13,615 nt of DNA from an uncultured Eubacteriales bacterium. Its GTDB lineage: Bacteria > Bacillota > Clostridia > Peptostreptococcales > Anaerovoracaceae. The notes beneath the pieces were generated by a model, which saw only the letters and a program-made list of their open reading frames with translations, was not told the origin of the DNA and made no database searches. Positions 3,044 to 11,112 of the stretch are shown in pieces. The position numbers were made by a program, and so were the translations under genes. Numbering within the stretch: the stretch's first letter is position 1; each line of letters opens with the position of its first letter. The stretch lies in NCBI GenBank assembly GCA_902793875.1, contig CADBFL010000021.1:1-13615 (forward strand), written 5' to 3'.

Positions 3044-3553
3044 TCAGAGTTGTTCCAGAAATGTGACACATTCAGTGCATAGCCAAAAGTACCAATTGTA
3101 AGACGGTACTACGGAAAGCACTTGCTGTGCATCAAGCTGGTTCTCTGCACGCTTCATGATCTGAACCATCTGTCCAAGTTGGTTGATCCGTTTGTCATTT
3201 ACGGCATATCCACGCAGTATATAATCCTTCAAGACGGAATTCGCCCAGCGCCGGAATTCCACACCACGCTGAGATTTGACACGGTAGCCGACAGAAATAA
3301 TCATGTCGAGATCATAATGCTCGGTCTGATATGTTTTGCCATCAGCCGCAGTTGTCGCAAATTTTGCGACAACTGAATCGCATAACTCCTCCCTCAAAGC
3401 ATTATTGATGTGCTTCCCTATTGTTTTGACGTCTCTATCAAACAGCTCAGCCATCTGATTACGTGTAAGCCATACCGTTTCGTCACTCATCTGCACTTGT
3501 AGTGACACCTCATTATCAACGGTTTCAAACAGTACGATTTCGTTCTTTTTCAT
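3044..3553 (-). pseudogene. RhuM-family protein, C-terminally truncated
   Basis: Residues 1-149 match the N-terminal half of RhuM-type virulence/toxin-like proteins: IVLFETVDNEVSLQVQMSDE, then VWLTRNQMAELFDRDVKTIG (27-46) with the usual HTH-like region, VAKFATTAADGKTYQTEHYD (62-81) and MIISVGYRVKSQRGVEFRRW (84-103). After LSVV (146-149) the usual continuation is replaced by an unrelated tail ending CVTFLEQL. Full-length members are roughly twice this length with a Fic/DOC-like second half, absent here. The start ATG has an ideal AAAAGGAGG. Two intrinsic terminators lie just upstream, so it is insulated from rlmD. It is probably a decayed gene or at most a free N-domain; such genes travel on genomic islands. 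Confidence 0.8.
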
Positions 3554-3582
3554 TGTTTTAGCGCCTCCTTTTCGCAGTAAAT

Positions 3583-3607
3583 AAAAAAGCCCCGGTTTTC
3601 CCGAGGC
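3583..3607 (-). terminator. Intrinsic terminator (second of tandem pair)
   Basis: Stem GCCTCGG/CCGGGGC (one T-G), loop GAAAA, six Ts. Only 30 nt upstream of the rhuM start codon. Confidence 0.8.
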
Positions 3608-3609
3608 AT

Positions 3610-3636
3610 AAAAAATCGGAGAGCCCTGTCTCCGAT
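3610..3636 (-). terminator. Intrinsic terminator (first of tandem pair)
   Basis: Perfect 8-bp stem ATCGGAGA/TCTCCGAT, loop CAGGGC, six Ts. It probably ends the housekeeping operon about 230 nt after rlmD, or a short RNA from 3613-3731. Confidence 0.85.
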
Positions 3637-3684
3637 TGCGTATATCGATGGCTCGTTATCGAAGGAGCATAGCCTCCGGAGATC

Positions 3685-3731
3685 AACGGTCTCATCATTG
3701 CGGCAACGCCGTTACAATCAATGAGACCGTT
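3685..3731. repeat. 47-nt hairpin A between rlmD and rhuM
   Basis: An 11-bp perfect outer stem AACGGTCTCAT/ATGAGACCGTT, then ATTG/CAAT, then an apical CGGC-AAC-GCCG with a 3-nt bulge (TTA) before CAAT. A TATAAT (3732-3737, minus) abuts it but I find no well-placed -35. It shares length and layout with hairpin B at 3791-3837. The rest of 3640-3864 shows only small hairpins and no gene. Confidence 0.6.
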
Positions 3732-3790
3732 ATTATATCGCATCTTCTTTTCAACCGTATTACTGTGAAGATTTCATCTGCCGGTATGAT

Positions 3791-3837
3791 TTGTATTCCC
3801 CATTGTCGACTATGTCGATGTCAATTGAAGAATACAA
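3791..3837. repeat. 47-nt hairpin B downstream of rlmD
   Basis: Outer 8-bp stem TTGTATTC/GAATACAA, then ATTG/CAAT, then apical TCGAC-TAT-GTCGA with a 3-nt bulge (TGT) before CAAT. It starts 27 nt after the rlmD stop codon in transcription order and has no T-run. Confidence 0.55.
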
Positions 3838-3864
3838 TTTGTAAAACCCTGCAAATTTCAATGG

Positions 3865-5373
3865 TTACAGCTTTTGTATTTTCGCCACAACCTCGATGTG
3901 GGATGTCTGCGGGAACTGGTCGACCGGCGTGGCTTCGATGAACTCATAGCCGTTCGCGGTCATGTATTTTATATCGCGTGCCAGGGTGCCCGGATCGCAG
4001 GACACGCAGACGATCCTGTCAGGCTGCGCCTTTACGACCGCGTTCAGAAGGGCTTCGTCGCATCCGGCGCGCGGCGGATCGAGAATGACCACGTCCGCCT
4101 TTTCTATCTTTATCTCCGGCTCGCGCTCGACTCTCTCGTTCACCTCGTTCCACTTATACAGCTTCGAAAGCCCCATCATGCCCGGGAGCTCCTCTTCGGC
4201 GCTGCCGCAGAAGTACCTGGTGTTGACCAGGCCGTTGATGACGGAATTGCGGTTGGCGTCGATGACTGCCGGCTTCACGGACTCTATGCCGATCACCTTC
4301 GTCTTTTCAAAAGCCGCTTCGTCCCTGCGCCTCAGATCGTCCAGCAGCCAGATGCCTATGGTGCCTGCGCCGCAGTACAGGTCGAGCACGGTCTCTCCGC
4401 CTTCGAGCGCCGCGTACTCCGCCGCCTTGTCGTAGAGTTTCACCATCTGTTCGGGGTTCACCTGGAAGAACGACTGCGGGCTTATCTCGAAGCGCACGCT
4501 GACGCCGCCGCTTCCTGTCAGCTCCTCTGTTATGGTCGGTTTGCCGGCCAGTATATGGCATTTGCCTTTGTGGATCAGCGCCACGGATTCCAGGCTGAAG
4601 TACGGTTCGGCCTCTTCATCCTCTTCTCCGCTCCCGTCCCGGGACAGGCTGTATACCGCGTCATCGAGCAGGCCGATCAGCTCGTCCATGCCCGGGAACT
4701 CTTTTTTCTCAGACTCGATCACGGCCATCACCTCGCCCGTGCCGAAGGCCGTCCTGACGGTCAGCTGCTTTATCACTTTGCCGGCAAGGCCCGGTCCGGA
4801 CTTCAGAAAATGTCTGAGGGCGTCCGCGCACACCATGGCCGCGTCGGACTGGAGCATGCAGTCTTCAATGTCCATGACGAAGTGGCTCTTTCCCTTCATG
4901 AATCCGACCTCGCCGTGGGGCCCGACCGCGAACACCGCCTTGTTACGGTAGTATTCTGTATTCTCCGCTCCGATGATGCCGTTCACCTCCGGATCATCCA
5001 GGCCGCCGAGCCTTGCCAGCTTTGTCCTGACCTGATCCTCCTTGAGACTGAGCTGGGCGTCATATGCAAGTTCCTGCAGAGTGCAGCCTCCGCAGCTTCC
5101 GAAATACGGGCACTCAGCTTCGATGCGGTCAGGCGAGGCTTCCGTCACTTCAGCGAGGACAGCCTCGGCGGACGACTTCTTCGTTTTCGTGATCTTCGCT
5201 TTTACGGTGTCGCCCGGCACCGCGCTGCGGCACCCGCTGCGGCCGCTGGCCTGAGGGACTGTCCCAGCAGACGGCGCAGCCACAAAAACGGCACAGCCTT
5301 CGCATCTGCCGAAGGCTCTGCCGTCGTCGAGCATGTCTTCAATCTTCAGTTCGATGATCTGCCCTTTTTCCAC
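3865..5373 (-). CDS. rlmD: 23S rRNA (uracil-5-)-methyltransferase, RlmD/RumA family
   Basis: A 502-aa SAM-dependent RNA m5U methyltransferase. The order is a TRAM-like N-domain (about 5-80), an Fe4S4 site C88-x5-C94-x2-C97 with a fourth Cys at 172, and a Rossmann domain with DLYCGAGTIG (331-340), LDPPRAGC (431-438), catalytic VSCDPGTLARDI (Cys459) and DQFPQTSHIE (485-494, base Glu494). The start is GTG at 5373, 6 nt after AGGAG. Known substrates of the family are 23S U1939 and U747; which one applies here cannot be told. The TRAM region has an unusual insertion of about 18 residues (36-53) not expected in the family. It is the last gene of the minus-strand operon, 31 nt after whiA. Confidence 0.93.
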   Translation of the reverse strand: MEKGQIIELKIEDMLDDGRAFGRCEGCAVFVAAPSAGTVPQASGRSGCRSAVPGDTVKAKITKTKKSSAEAVLAEVTEASPDRIEAECPYFGSCGGCTLQELAYDAQLSLKEDQVRTKLARLGGLDDPEVNGIIGAENTEYYRNKAVFAVGPHGEVGFMKGKSHFVMDIEDCMLQSDAAMVCADALRHFLKSGPGLAGKVIKQLTVRTAFGTGEVMAVIESEKKEFPGMDELIGLLDDAVYSLSRDGSGEEDEEAEPYFSLESVALIHKGKCHILAGKPTITEELTGSGGVSVRFEISPQSFFQVNPEQMVKLYDKAAEYAALEGGETVLDLYCGAGTIGIWLLDDLRRRDEAAFEKTKVIGIESVKPAVIDANRNSVINGLVNTRYFCGSAEEELPGMMGLSKLYKWNEVNERVEREPEIKIEKADVVILDPPRAGCDEALLNAVVKAQPDRIVCVSCDPGTLARDIKYMTANGYEFIEATPVDQFPQTSHIEVVAKIQKL

Positions 5374-5404
5374 ATTCTTCTCCTTTTTACCGCCCGGCAG
5401 CTGC

Positions 5405-6418
5405 TCACTCTCCTTCGGCGAGGGCGCGCAGCTTCGCGAAGCGCTTGCTGACGGCCGCCTTGCCGAGCGGCGGCGTCAGCGACTCACCGATCTCGGTGAG
5501 GCTCGCCTCCGGCTTATACAGCCTCAGATAAGCGACCTCCTTCAGAGGCGCAGGCAGCATCCTGAGTCCCTGGGTCCAGAATGACGAGGCCGGGTCGGAT
5601 ATCTCGTCCGTGTCAGCCTGCCTGCCGGTCTCTGCCGAGGCTATGGCCTTCAGCCACTCCTTCTGCTCTTCGGCAGCCGACAGCGTCCTGTCCACGTTCG
5701 CGTAGTCGCAGTTTATCTTGCGCATTATGTCGCCGTGCATCTCTTTGCTGACTCTGATGCTCTCGAGCTCGAGCATGGCGTCGTTCGCCCCGATGATCCC
5801 GAGCATGTCGCTTATGTACGACGCCTTCTTCATGTACACTATCCAGTTCTCGCCGCGCTTTGTCACACCGGCCGACAGGTCGATGAATGAGCCTATCAGC
5901 TTTTTCAGATCAAGCGCGGTCTGCTCCTTGTCGAGCACGAACTCAAGGTGGTAGCTCTTCTTCGGGTCGGACATGGTGCCGCAGCTCAGGAACATGCCTC
6001 TCAGATAAGACCTTTTGCAGCATTTCGACTTTACTACCGGCGGGTATATGCCGTCGCTGAAGTAGTCGTCTCCCTCGCGTATGAGTATCATGCCGGTCTC
6101 GCGAAGTATCTGCATCGACTTCTGATCCGGGCTTATGCTGAGGTAATAGGTGTTCCTTCCTTTCCTGCCCTGGCTCCCAGGTCTTAAGGAAGCCCCGATG
6201 CCGATGTCTATCCTGTTTCTGAAATACGTTTCGATCAGGACCTTGAAGTGTCTGGCCGTCGCGGCGCTCTCCGTGGATGCCACAATAGCAAAACTGCCGC
6301 CGGTGATCCGGACCGATCCCGATGCCCTCAGGAATCCCGCGATCTCCGCCAGCATGCAGCACTTTCTGGAAGGTTCCGTCCTCGCCAGTTCACTCTTTAC
6401 ATCCGATGAGAACGACAT
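5405..6418 (-). CDS. whiA: DNA-binding regulator WhiA
   Basis: 337 aa, about the usual length. The N-terminal part resembles a LAGLIDADG-type fold (SFSSDVKSELAR at the start; GFLRASGSVRITGG; SKCCKRSYLRGMFLSCGTMS around 130-150). The C-terminus is an HTH (YLRLYKPEASLTEIGESLTP, then GKAAVSKRFAKLRALA). WhiA is a conserved Gram-positive DNA-binding protein tied to sporulation in actinomycetes and to division, chromosome segregation and nutrient state in Firmicutes. The ATG at 6418 lies 3 nt after the rapZ stop, so translation is probably coupled. In most Firmicutes yvcK lies between rapZ and whiA; here it is missing from this site. Confidence 0.96.
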   Translation of the reverse strand: MSFSSDVKSELARTEPSRKCCMLAEIAGFLRASGSVRITGGSFAIVASTESAATARHFKVLIETYFRNRIDIGIGASLRPGSQGRKGRNTYYLSISPDQKSMQILRETGMILIREGDDYFSDGIYPPVVKSKCCKRSYLRGMFLSCGTMSDPKKSYHLEFVLDKEQTALDLKKLIGSFIDLSAGVTKRGENWIVYMKKASYISDMLGIIGANDAMLELESIRVSKEMHGDIMRKINCDYANVDRTLSAAEEQKEWLKAIASAETGRQADTDEISDPASSFWTQGLRMLPAPLKEVAYLRLYKPEASLTEIGESLTPPLGKAAVSKRFAKLRALAEGE

Positions 6419-6421
6419 CTG

Positions 6422-7294
6422 TCACTTTCCCTTGTTCTGAAGGTCGAGGTCCCTGTGTTTGACCCTGACCCTGAGACCGTCCCTGATGAATCTCTCTGCG
6501 ACGGCGTTGGCTATCGCCACCGACCTGTGATGTCCGCCCGTGCAGCCGAACGCGATGTTGAGGTGATACTTGCCCTCGTTCATGAAGCCTCCGGCCATCT
6601 CCGTCACCAGATCGTGCACGGAACCGACGAACTGATCCGCCAGCTCGCTCCTGAAGATGTATTCCTTCACCTTGCGGTTGTTGCCGGTAAGCTTCTTGAG
6701 GCTCGGCACATAGTAAGGATTCGGCAGAAAGCGCACATCGAACATGACGTCCGCTTCGCTCGGTATGCCGTACTTGAAGCCGAACGAGCTTATGTTGACC
6801 GCGAAATTGGACGAGCCCCTGCCGCCGAATATCATGCGGTCGAGCTCGGAGTACATCTCGGAGACTTTGAGATTGGTCGTGTCGAGTATGAAGTCCGCCT
6901 TCTTTCGTATCGGTTTGAGCCGGAGTCCCTCGTTCTCTATGACGTCGAGGCTGGCCTCGCCTCCGGTCAGAGGGTGGCTCCTTCTGACCTCGTTGAATCT
7001 CCTGACTATCTCGGAAGGAGACGCCTCCATGAATATGACGGTGAGTTCGATGTCCTCCCTTTCCCTGAGGCTGTCTATGGTATGCGAGAGGTCGTCGAAG
7101 AAGCTCCCGCTCCTGAGGTCGGCCACGAAGGCGACCTTGTCCACGTGTCCGCCGTCGGCCGACGCCATCTCGAGAAAGCTGCCTATGAGGGCGGGCGGCA
7201 TGTTGTCGACACAGTAATAGCCCTGGTCCTCGAACCAGTCCGCTGCTCTGCTTCTTCCTGCCCCTGACATACCCGTGATGATCACGACCTTCAT
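6422..7294 (-). CDS. rapZ: RapZ/YvcJ-family nucleotide-binding protein
   Basis: 290 aa, the normal family length. The N-terminal P-loop is GMSGAGRS (8-15), then YYCVDNMPP, RRSHPL and the C-domain signature IAFGCTGGHHRSVAIANAVAE with VKHRDLD near the end. In Enterobacteria RapZ binds sRNAs and glucosamine-6-phosphate; in Bacillus YvcJ hydrolyses GTP and affects competence. Here the Walker A lysine is Arg14 (codon AGA read directly), so nucleotide hydrolysis may be altered. ATG 7294 has GAGGAA upstream, 7 nt after the PHP gene. It sits in the conserved murB-PHP-rapZ-whiA order. Confidence 0.95.
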   Translation of the reverse strand: MKVVIITGMSGAGRSRAADWFEDQGYYCVDNMPPALIGSFLEMASADGGHVDKVAFVADLRSGSFFDDLSHTIDSLREREDIELTVIFMEASPSEIVRRFNEVRRSHPLTGGEASLDVIENEGLRLKPIRKKADFILDTTNLKVSEMYSELDRMIFGGRGSSNFAVNISSFGFKYGIPSEADVMFDVRFLPNPYYVPSLKKLTGNNRKVKEYIFRSELADQFVGSVHDLVTEMAGGFMNEGKYHLNIAFGCTGGHHRSVAIANAVAERFIRDGLRVRVKHRDLDLQNKGK

Positions 7295-7301
7295 TGCTTC
7301 T

Positions 7302-8087
7302 TCATTCCTCCTGCGGCTTCTGTATCTCCTCTATGTTCACTATCCTCGCCGGATCGATCCCCGCATCGAGAGCGAGCAGCATCGACTCGGCGTATCTGCC
7401 TACATGCTTAGGCCTGTGCGCGTCGCTGCTTATGGCGAACTTCACGTCGTACTGTTCATATATGCGCAGATCGTCCCTGTCCGGGTGACAGTGCCTCGCA
7501 TTTATCTCTACCAGCGTCCCTGTCTCTTCGCAGGCCTTCGCGACGGCATGCTCGTCTATGTACGCCTTGTCGCCCGGGTGGGTCAGTATGTATATGTCGT
7601 TGCTCTTAAGGGCCCTTACTATGCGCTCCGTGTTCTGCTTTCTCAGCTTTTCGCAGATGAAGGCCGGGCACGGCATGCGGAACGAAAGCCAGTTGGCTAT
7701 CATGTGACAGTTAGGCACGTAGTGGTAGCCCGCGTTGACGAAGTCGAACTTATTGAAGTCCCCGGGCGGGACATCCAGACCGTTCGGAGTATCCACTATG
7801 TCCGCCTCGACCCCGAGCTTTATCCTAAGCCCCGGAAGAGCCTTCAGCGCCTTCGCAATGTCCTCTCTCATCTTCGGGATGTTCTTCATGCTGAGCCCGT
7901 AGAAATCGGTCGGACCGTGATCTGTTATCGCGACCAGTTCGAGTCCTTTCCGGACCGCGGCCTTCGCGTTGTCGATGATCCTGCCCTTGCCGTGCAGATA
8001 CGGCCCCACTCTCGAGTAGATCGTGTGAGTGTGCCAGTCGCTCTTCAGTCTGTATTTTTCTTTTATTTCTTCAAGTGTCATAAGCAT
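7302..8087 (-). CDS. PHP-domain metal-dependent phosphatase/hydrolase
   Basis: About 260 aa. The PHP metal motifs appear in order: SDWHTHTIYS (HxH), VAITDHG, KLGVEADI, ILTHPGD, VEINARH and AISSDAHRP. This is the YcdX-like group of stand-alone PHP proteins, which hold a trinuclear metal site and hydrolyse phosphate esters; the natural substrate is unknown. The ATG at 8087 shares a base with the murB stop (TGATG), so translation is coupled; a GTG one codon earlier and an ATG at 8081 are alternatives. This gene is commonly found between murB and rapZ in Clostridia. Confidence 0.9.
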   Translation of the reverse strand: MLMTLEEIKEKYRLKSDWHTHTIYSRVGPYLHGKGRIIDNAKAAVRKGLELVAITDHGPTDFYGLSMKNIPKMREDIAKALKALPGLRIKLGVEADIVDTPNGLDVPPGDFNKFDFVNAGYHYVPNCHMIANWLSFRMPCPAFICEKLRKQNTERIVRALKSNDIYILTHPGDKAYIDEHAVAKACEETGTLVEINARHCHPDRDDLRIYEQYDVKFAISSDAHRPKHVGRYAESMLLALDAGIDPARIVNIEEIQKPQEE

Positions 8088-9025
8088 CACAGGCTGCAGT
8101 TTATCAGCCTGACCTCCGGCTCGAGCATGATGCCCGAGTTCTCAAATACCTTTTCTCTGACGTGCCTCATGACGGCGAGCACATCTTCCGTTGTCGCGCC
8201 GCCCCTGTTTATAACAAAGCCGGAATGCTTTTCGGAGACCTCCGCGCCCCCGGCCCTGTATCCCTTGAGACCCGCCTCTTCGATCAGCGCAGCAGCGTAG
8301 CCGCCCGCAGGTCTTTTGAACGTGCTCCCGGCGCTCGGGAAGTTCACCGGCTGCTTTGCATTTCTCTTCGCCGAAAGCTCCGCGACCCTCGCGGCGATGG
8401 CTTCACGGTCATCGCTCCTGAGCCTCAGCGCGGCCGAAAGTATTATCATGCCGTTTTCTTCTGCGGCGCTGTGCCTGTACGAGAAATCCATCTCTTCGTT
8501 TCCGAGTTCGCGCAGCCCCGTGCCGTCCGCGTCCATCACCCTGACGCTTTCGACGACGTCCTTCATCTCGCCTCCGTAGGCGCCGGCGTTCATGAAGACC
8601 GCTCCTCCTATGCTGCCGGGGATGCCGCTCGCGAACTCAAAGCCCGCAAGGCCCCTGCCTGTCAGGAAGGCGCTCGTCGAGGACATGAGTTTCGCCGCCC
8701 CGACCCTAACCAGGCACGGATCCTCTTCATCCTGCTCTATGCTCTCAAAGTCTCCTCCGAGTTTGATGATCACGCCCGGATAGCCTTCGTCGGCCACCAG
8801 CAGGTTCGATCCGTTTCCCATCAGCAGGTGCTCCGCCCCGCTCCCTGCGAGCGCGGAAAGCGCGGCTGAAAGCTCATCTTCGTTTTCCGCCACGACAAAC
8901 GCCGCCGCGGGTCCGCCTGTGCGAAACGATGTATGCGCATCCATGGGCTCATCCCTCCTGATCCTGCTTTCGGGGATGACGCCGCTTATTTCTTCAATGG
9001 CTCTTCTGACTTCTTCTGTCATCAT
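8087..9025 (-). CDS. murB: UDP-N-acetylenolpyruvoylglucosamine reductase MurB
   Basis: 312 aa. Reduces enolpyruvyl-UDP-GlcNAc to UDP-MurNAc in cytoplasmic peptidoglycan precursor synthesis, using FAD and NADPH. The FAD domain has HTSFRTGGPA, LLMGNGSNLLVAD and GIPGSIGGAVFMNAGAYGGE (about 134-153). Catalytic positions are Arg184 in YRHS, Ser234 in SAGSTFKRP and Glu304 in LEPEVRL. EAGLKG and GFVINRGGAT are also present. The lengths between motifs suit the type II (Gram-positive) form. The ATG at 9025 overlaps the transporter stop by 4 nt (ATGA). Confidence 0.96.
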   Translation of the reverse strand: MMTEEVRRAIEEISGVIPESRIRRDEPMDAHTSFRTGGPAAAFVVAENEDELSAALSALAGSGAEHLLMGNGSNLLVADEGYPGVIIKLGGDFESIEQDEEDPCLVRVGAAKLMSSTSAFLTGRGLAGFEFASGIPGSIGGAVFMNAGAYGGEMKDVVESVRVMDADGTGLRELGNEEMDFSYRHSAAEENGMIILSAALRLRSDDREAIAARVAELSAKRNAKQPVNFPSAGSTFKRPAGGYAAALIEEAGLKGYRAGGAEVSEKHSGFVINRGGATTEDVLAVMRHVREKVFENSGIMLEPEVRLINCSL

Positions 9026-10428
9026 TCTATGTTCTTTATGTTGTTCCTGTTCTGTTTTTCCTCTTTGGTTTCTTTTTTCTTCTTTGATCTTCTGAGCATG
9101 GAGCCCTTCTTTTCCCCGTCATCTCCGAAGTCGATCTCTTCTTCATCTATGCCGAACGGCTCGAGGCTGTAGTAGTCCGAAGTATTCGTTGCCTTTTCTT
9201 TCTGCCTGAGCTGCCGGATAGTGAGCTTGTCGATATATCTGTATATGACCGCGAACACCGGCACTCCGAGCAGCATGCCCGTGAATCCGAAAAGCCCTCC
9301 TCCGATGAGGACGGAGATGAGCACCCAGAAGCTGCTTATGCCTATCGCGTTGCCCATGACCTTAGGCCCGATCACGTTGCCGTCCAGCTGCTGGATGATG
9401 AGTATGATGATCACGAAGTACAGGGCCTTGACCGGATCCTCAGTCAGAAGAAGCACGACCGACGGCACGGCGCCTATGAACGGCCCGAAGAACGGTATGA
9501 CGTTCGTGACGCCGACTATGACGCTGATCATCACGGCAAACGGTATGTCTGTTATCTTGAGGACTATGTAAGTCAGCACTCCTATGATGAATGAGTCGAT
9601 GATCCTTCCGACGATGAATCCGATGAATGTCTCGTTGACTATGTCCACGAATTCATAGAGCCTGTCCTTTCTCTTGTTGCCGCATGTGGCCGCGACGATC
9701 TTGCGGCATATGGCGAAGAGCCTCTCCTTGTAATTGAGAAGGTATACCATGATCAGCAGTCCGATGAAGGCGTTCAGCACGTACTTCACCGCTATCGTGA
9801 CTCCTGACGAGACCATGGTGGCTATGTTCATGGCTTCGCCGTCAAGTATGTGCTCGCGGACCCAGCTGATGATCTCCGTCGTCTTTGCGTTGGCCACATT
9901 ATCGACCCACCTCGCGAGCGAAGGGATCCGCGATGCGTGCACCTCCAGCCAGTCGGACAGAGCGGCGAGCCTCTGAGGAAGTGTGTTCACCAGCTCGATG
10001 ATCGTCTGGATGAGCTGAGGCACCACGAAGTAGACCAGCAGTCCGAAGAGCCCGACGACCAGCACTACGCATGCCAGGGTAGACATCGCCCTTGCCGCGG
10101 TCAGGAGCTTGTGCCTTTCCTTTCCGTCCACTTCGAGCGGATGCACATCGTCATGCACCAGAGTGGCTCCCACCGAGAAGCCCGGCGTCTGCGCGCTTTT
10201 GACCATCCTCGCGTACAGATACTTCACGCATTTGTTGTATACCGGGCAGAGTATGAACGCCAGTATGATCCCTATGTATACAGGCGCGAGAGTGCTGTTG
10301 ATCTTGTCGAAGCCGACGGAGAACTGGTTCCTTCTTATCCAGTTGCTGAACACTATAAGGACCGCTCCGCATATGAGCATCACTATGCCCGCCTTTGTAT
10401 ATGGACTGTCCCTGAATTTTTTTAACAT
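9022..10428 (-). CDS. AI-2E family transporter (membrane permease)
   Basis: 468 aa, somewhat longer than the roughly 350-400 usual in the family because of a charged C-terminal tail (SMLRRSKKKKETKEEKQNRN). N-terminal segments AGIVMLICGAVLIVFSN and VYIGIILAFILCPVYN are followed by further hydrophobic segments (LACVVLVVGLFGLLVYFVVP, FIGLLIMVYLL, ending with FWVLISVLIGGGLFGFTGML). The family hallmarks VTNVIPFFGPFIGAVPS and IIQQLDGNVIGPKVMGNAIG are present. The family was named for AI-2 export, but members also include Na+/H+ antiporters and cell-wall-linked proteins, so the substrate is open. ATG 10428, SD GGAGG. Directly upstream of murB. Confidence 0.92.
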   Translation of the reverse strand: MLKKFRDSPYTKAGIVMLICGAVLIVFSNWIRRNQFSVGFDKINSTLAPVYIGIILAFILCPVYNKCVKYLYARMVKSAQTPGFSVGATLVHDDVHPLEVDGKERHKLLTAARAMSTLACVVLVVGLFGLLVYFVVPQLIQTIIELVNTLPQRLAALSDWLEVHASRIPSLARWVDNVANAKTTEIISWVREHILDGEAMNIATMVSSGVTIAVKYVLNAFIGLLIMVYLLNYKERLFAICRKIVAATCGNKRKDRLYEFVDIVNETFIGFIVGRIIDSFIIGVLTYIVLKITDIPFAVMISVIVGVTNVIPFFGPFIGAVPSVVLLLTEDPVKALYFVIIILIIQQLDGNVIGPKVMGNAIGISSFWVLISVLIGGGLFGFTGMLLGVPVFAVIYRYIDKLTIRQLRQKEKATNTSDYYSLEPFGIDEEEIDFGDDGEKKGSMLRRSKKKKETKEEKQNRNNIKNIE

Positions 10429-10440
10429 CGGTTTCCTCCG

Positions 10441-11052
10441 TTACTCTTCCTGTCCGCTGCTTTCTTCTGCGCCTTCCGCGCCTTCGCTGTCGCGGAACAG
10501 GGTCCCGGCAAGAGCGCTTTCGTCATCCTTCTCTCCGTTCCATACGGAGTCAAGCTCGTTATAGTGCGCGTACGTCGTCACTCCCACTGCGCTCACTCCT
10601 TCGTTTTTCCGGCCCCATCTCGAGGTAAGCGTCTCTATGTACAGCATGTACTTCGTATCGCCGGCCTGCACGACTATCCTCTCGGCAATGTCTGTCCTGC
10701 CGTTTTTGTCCGCGCCGGCGCTGAGGCTTCCGGCGCCGTAGTACAGCGCCTTATCGAAGTTCGCTTCTCTCCAGTCGGCAAAGCGCATCACCTCTTCGGC
10801 TCCCGCTTCATCTCCGACCAGCCTTGTCAGCTTAGTCATGTTGCCCGACTTCAGCGCCTTTATGACCTTTTTTGAATTCTTCGCCGAAAAGTCCGCCATG
10901 CTGTGAAAATCCACCTGATCGAAGGACTCGTTTGCGATGCGCGTATCGTATGTTTTTACTCCGGCGAAGCCGAAAGCGCACACAAAGAGCACTGCCAGAA
11001 ACAGCAGGAATATCTTCACTCCGGTGTACTTTCCTTTTTTTCTTGCGCCCAA
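10441..11052 (-). CDS. Membrane-anchored hypothetical protein
   Basis: 203 aa from a TTG start at 11052 (GGAG 10 nt upstream). The N-terminus is basic (ARKKGKYTG), then one hydrophobic segment at about 13-31 (VKIFLLFLAVLFVCAFGFAG), so it is an uncleaved anchor with the rest outside. The outer part is soluble: a helical KNSKKVIKALKSGNMTKL stretch, then a probably beta-rich part with DIAERIVVQAGDTKYMLYIE and VSAVGVTTYAHY, and an acidic low-complexity tail ending EESSGQEE. I do not recognise a family. It is the first gene of the operon, 12 nt before the AI-2E transporter, driven by the promoter at 11084-11112; its neighbour suggests an envelope role. Confidence 0.75.
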   Translation of the reverse strand: MGARKKGKYTGVKIFLLFLAVLFVCAFGFAGVKTYDTRIANESFDQVDFHSMADFSAKNSKKVIKALKSGNMTKLTRLVGDEAGAEEVMRFADWREANFDKALYYGAGSLSAGADKNGRTDIAERIVVQAGDTKYMLYIETLTSRWGRKNEGVSAVGVTTYAHYNELDSVWNGEKDDESALAGTLFRDSEGAEGAEESSGQEE

Positions 11053-11083
11053 AGTTTTTTTGCTCCCGTTTTTCTACAAATTA

Positions 11084-11112
11084 ATAATATAGCATTTGTC
11101 CTTGCTTGTCTA
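11084..11112 (-). promoter_or_regulatory. Promoter of the seven-gene minus-strand operon
   Basis: -35 TAGACA (11107-11112), 17-nt spacer, -10 TATTAT (11084-11089). Start expected about 25 nt upstream of the TTG codon. It overlaps the plus-strand promoter, so the two probably compete for polymerase. Confidence 0.6.

Noticed and set aside
3685..3731. Integron attC site
   Set aside because: Although the arms begin AAC and end GTT, the RYYYAAC/GTTRRRY cores do not fit and no integrase gene is near.
3874..5451. 525-codon open frame on the plus strand opposite rlmD
   Set aside because: The minus frame carries every RlmD motif. The plus frame has no recognisable domain and reflects the GC-rich third positions of the real gene.
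6455..8300. Long plus-strand frames opposite rapZ and the PHP gene
   Set aside because: His/Val/Arg-rich translations without domains, spanning gene boundaries of well-supported minus-strand genes.
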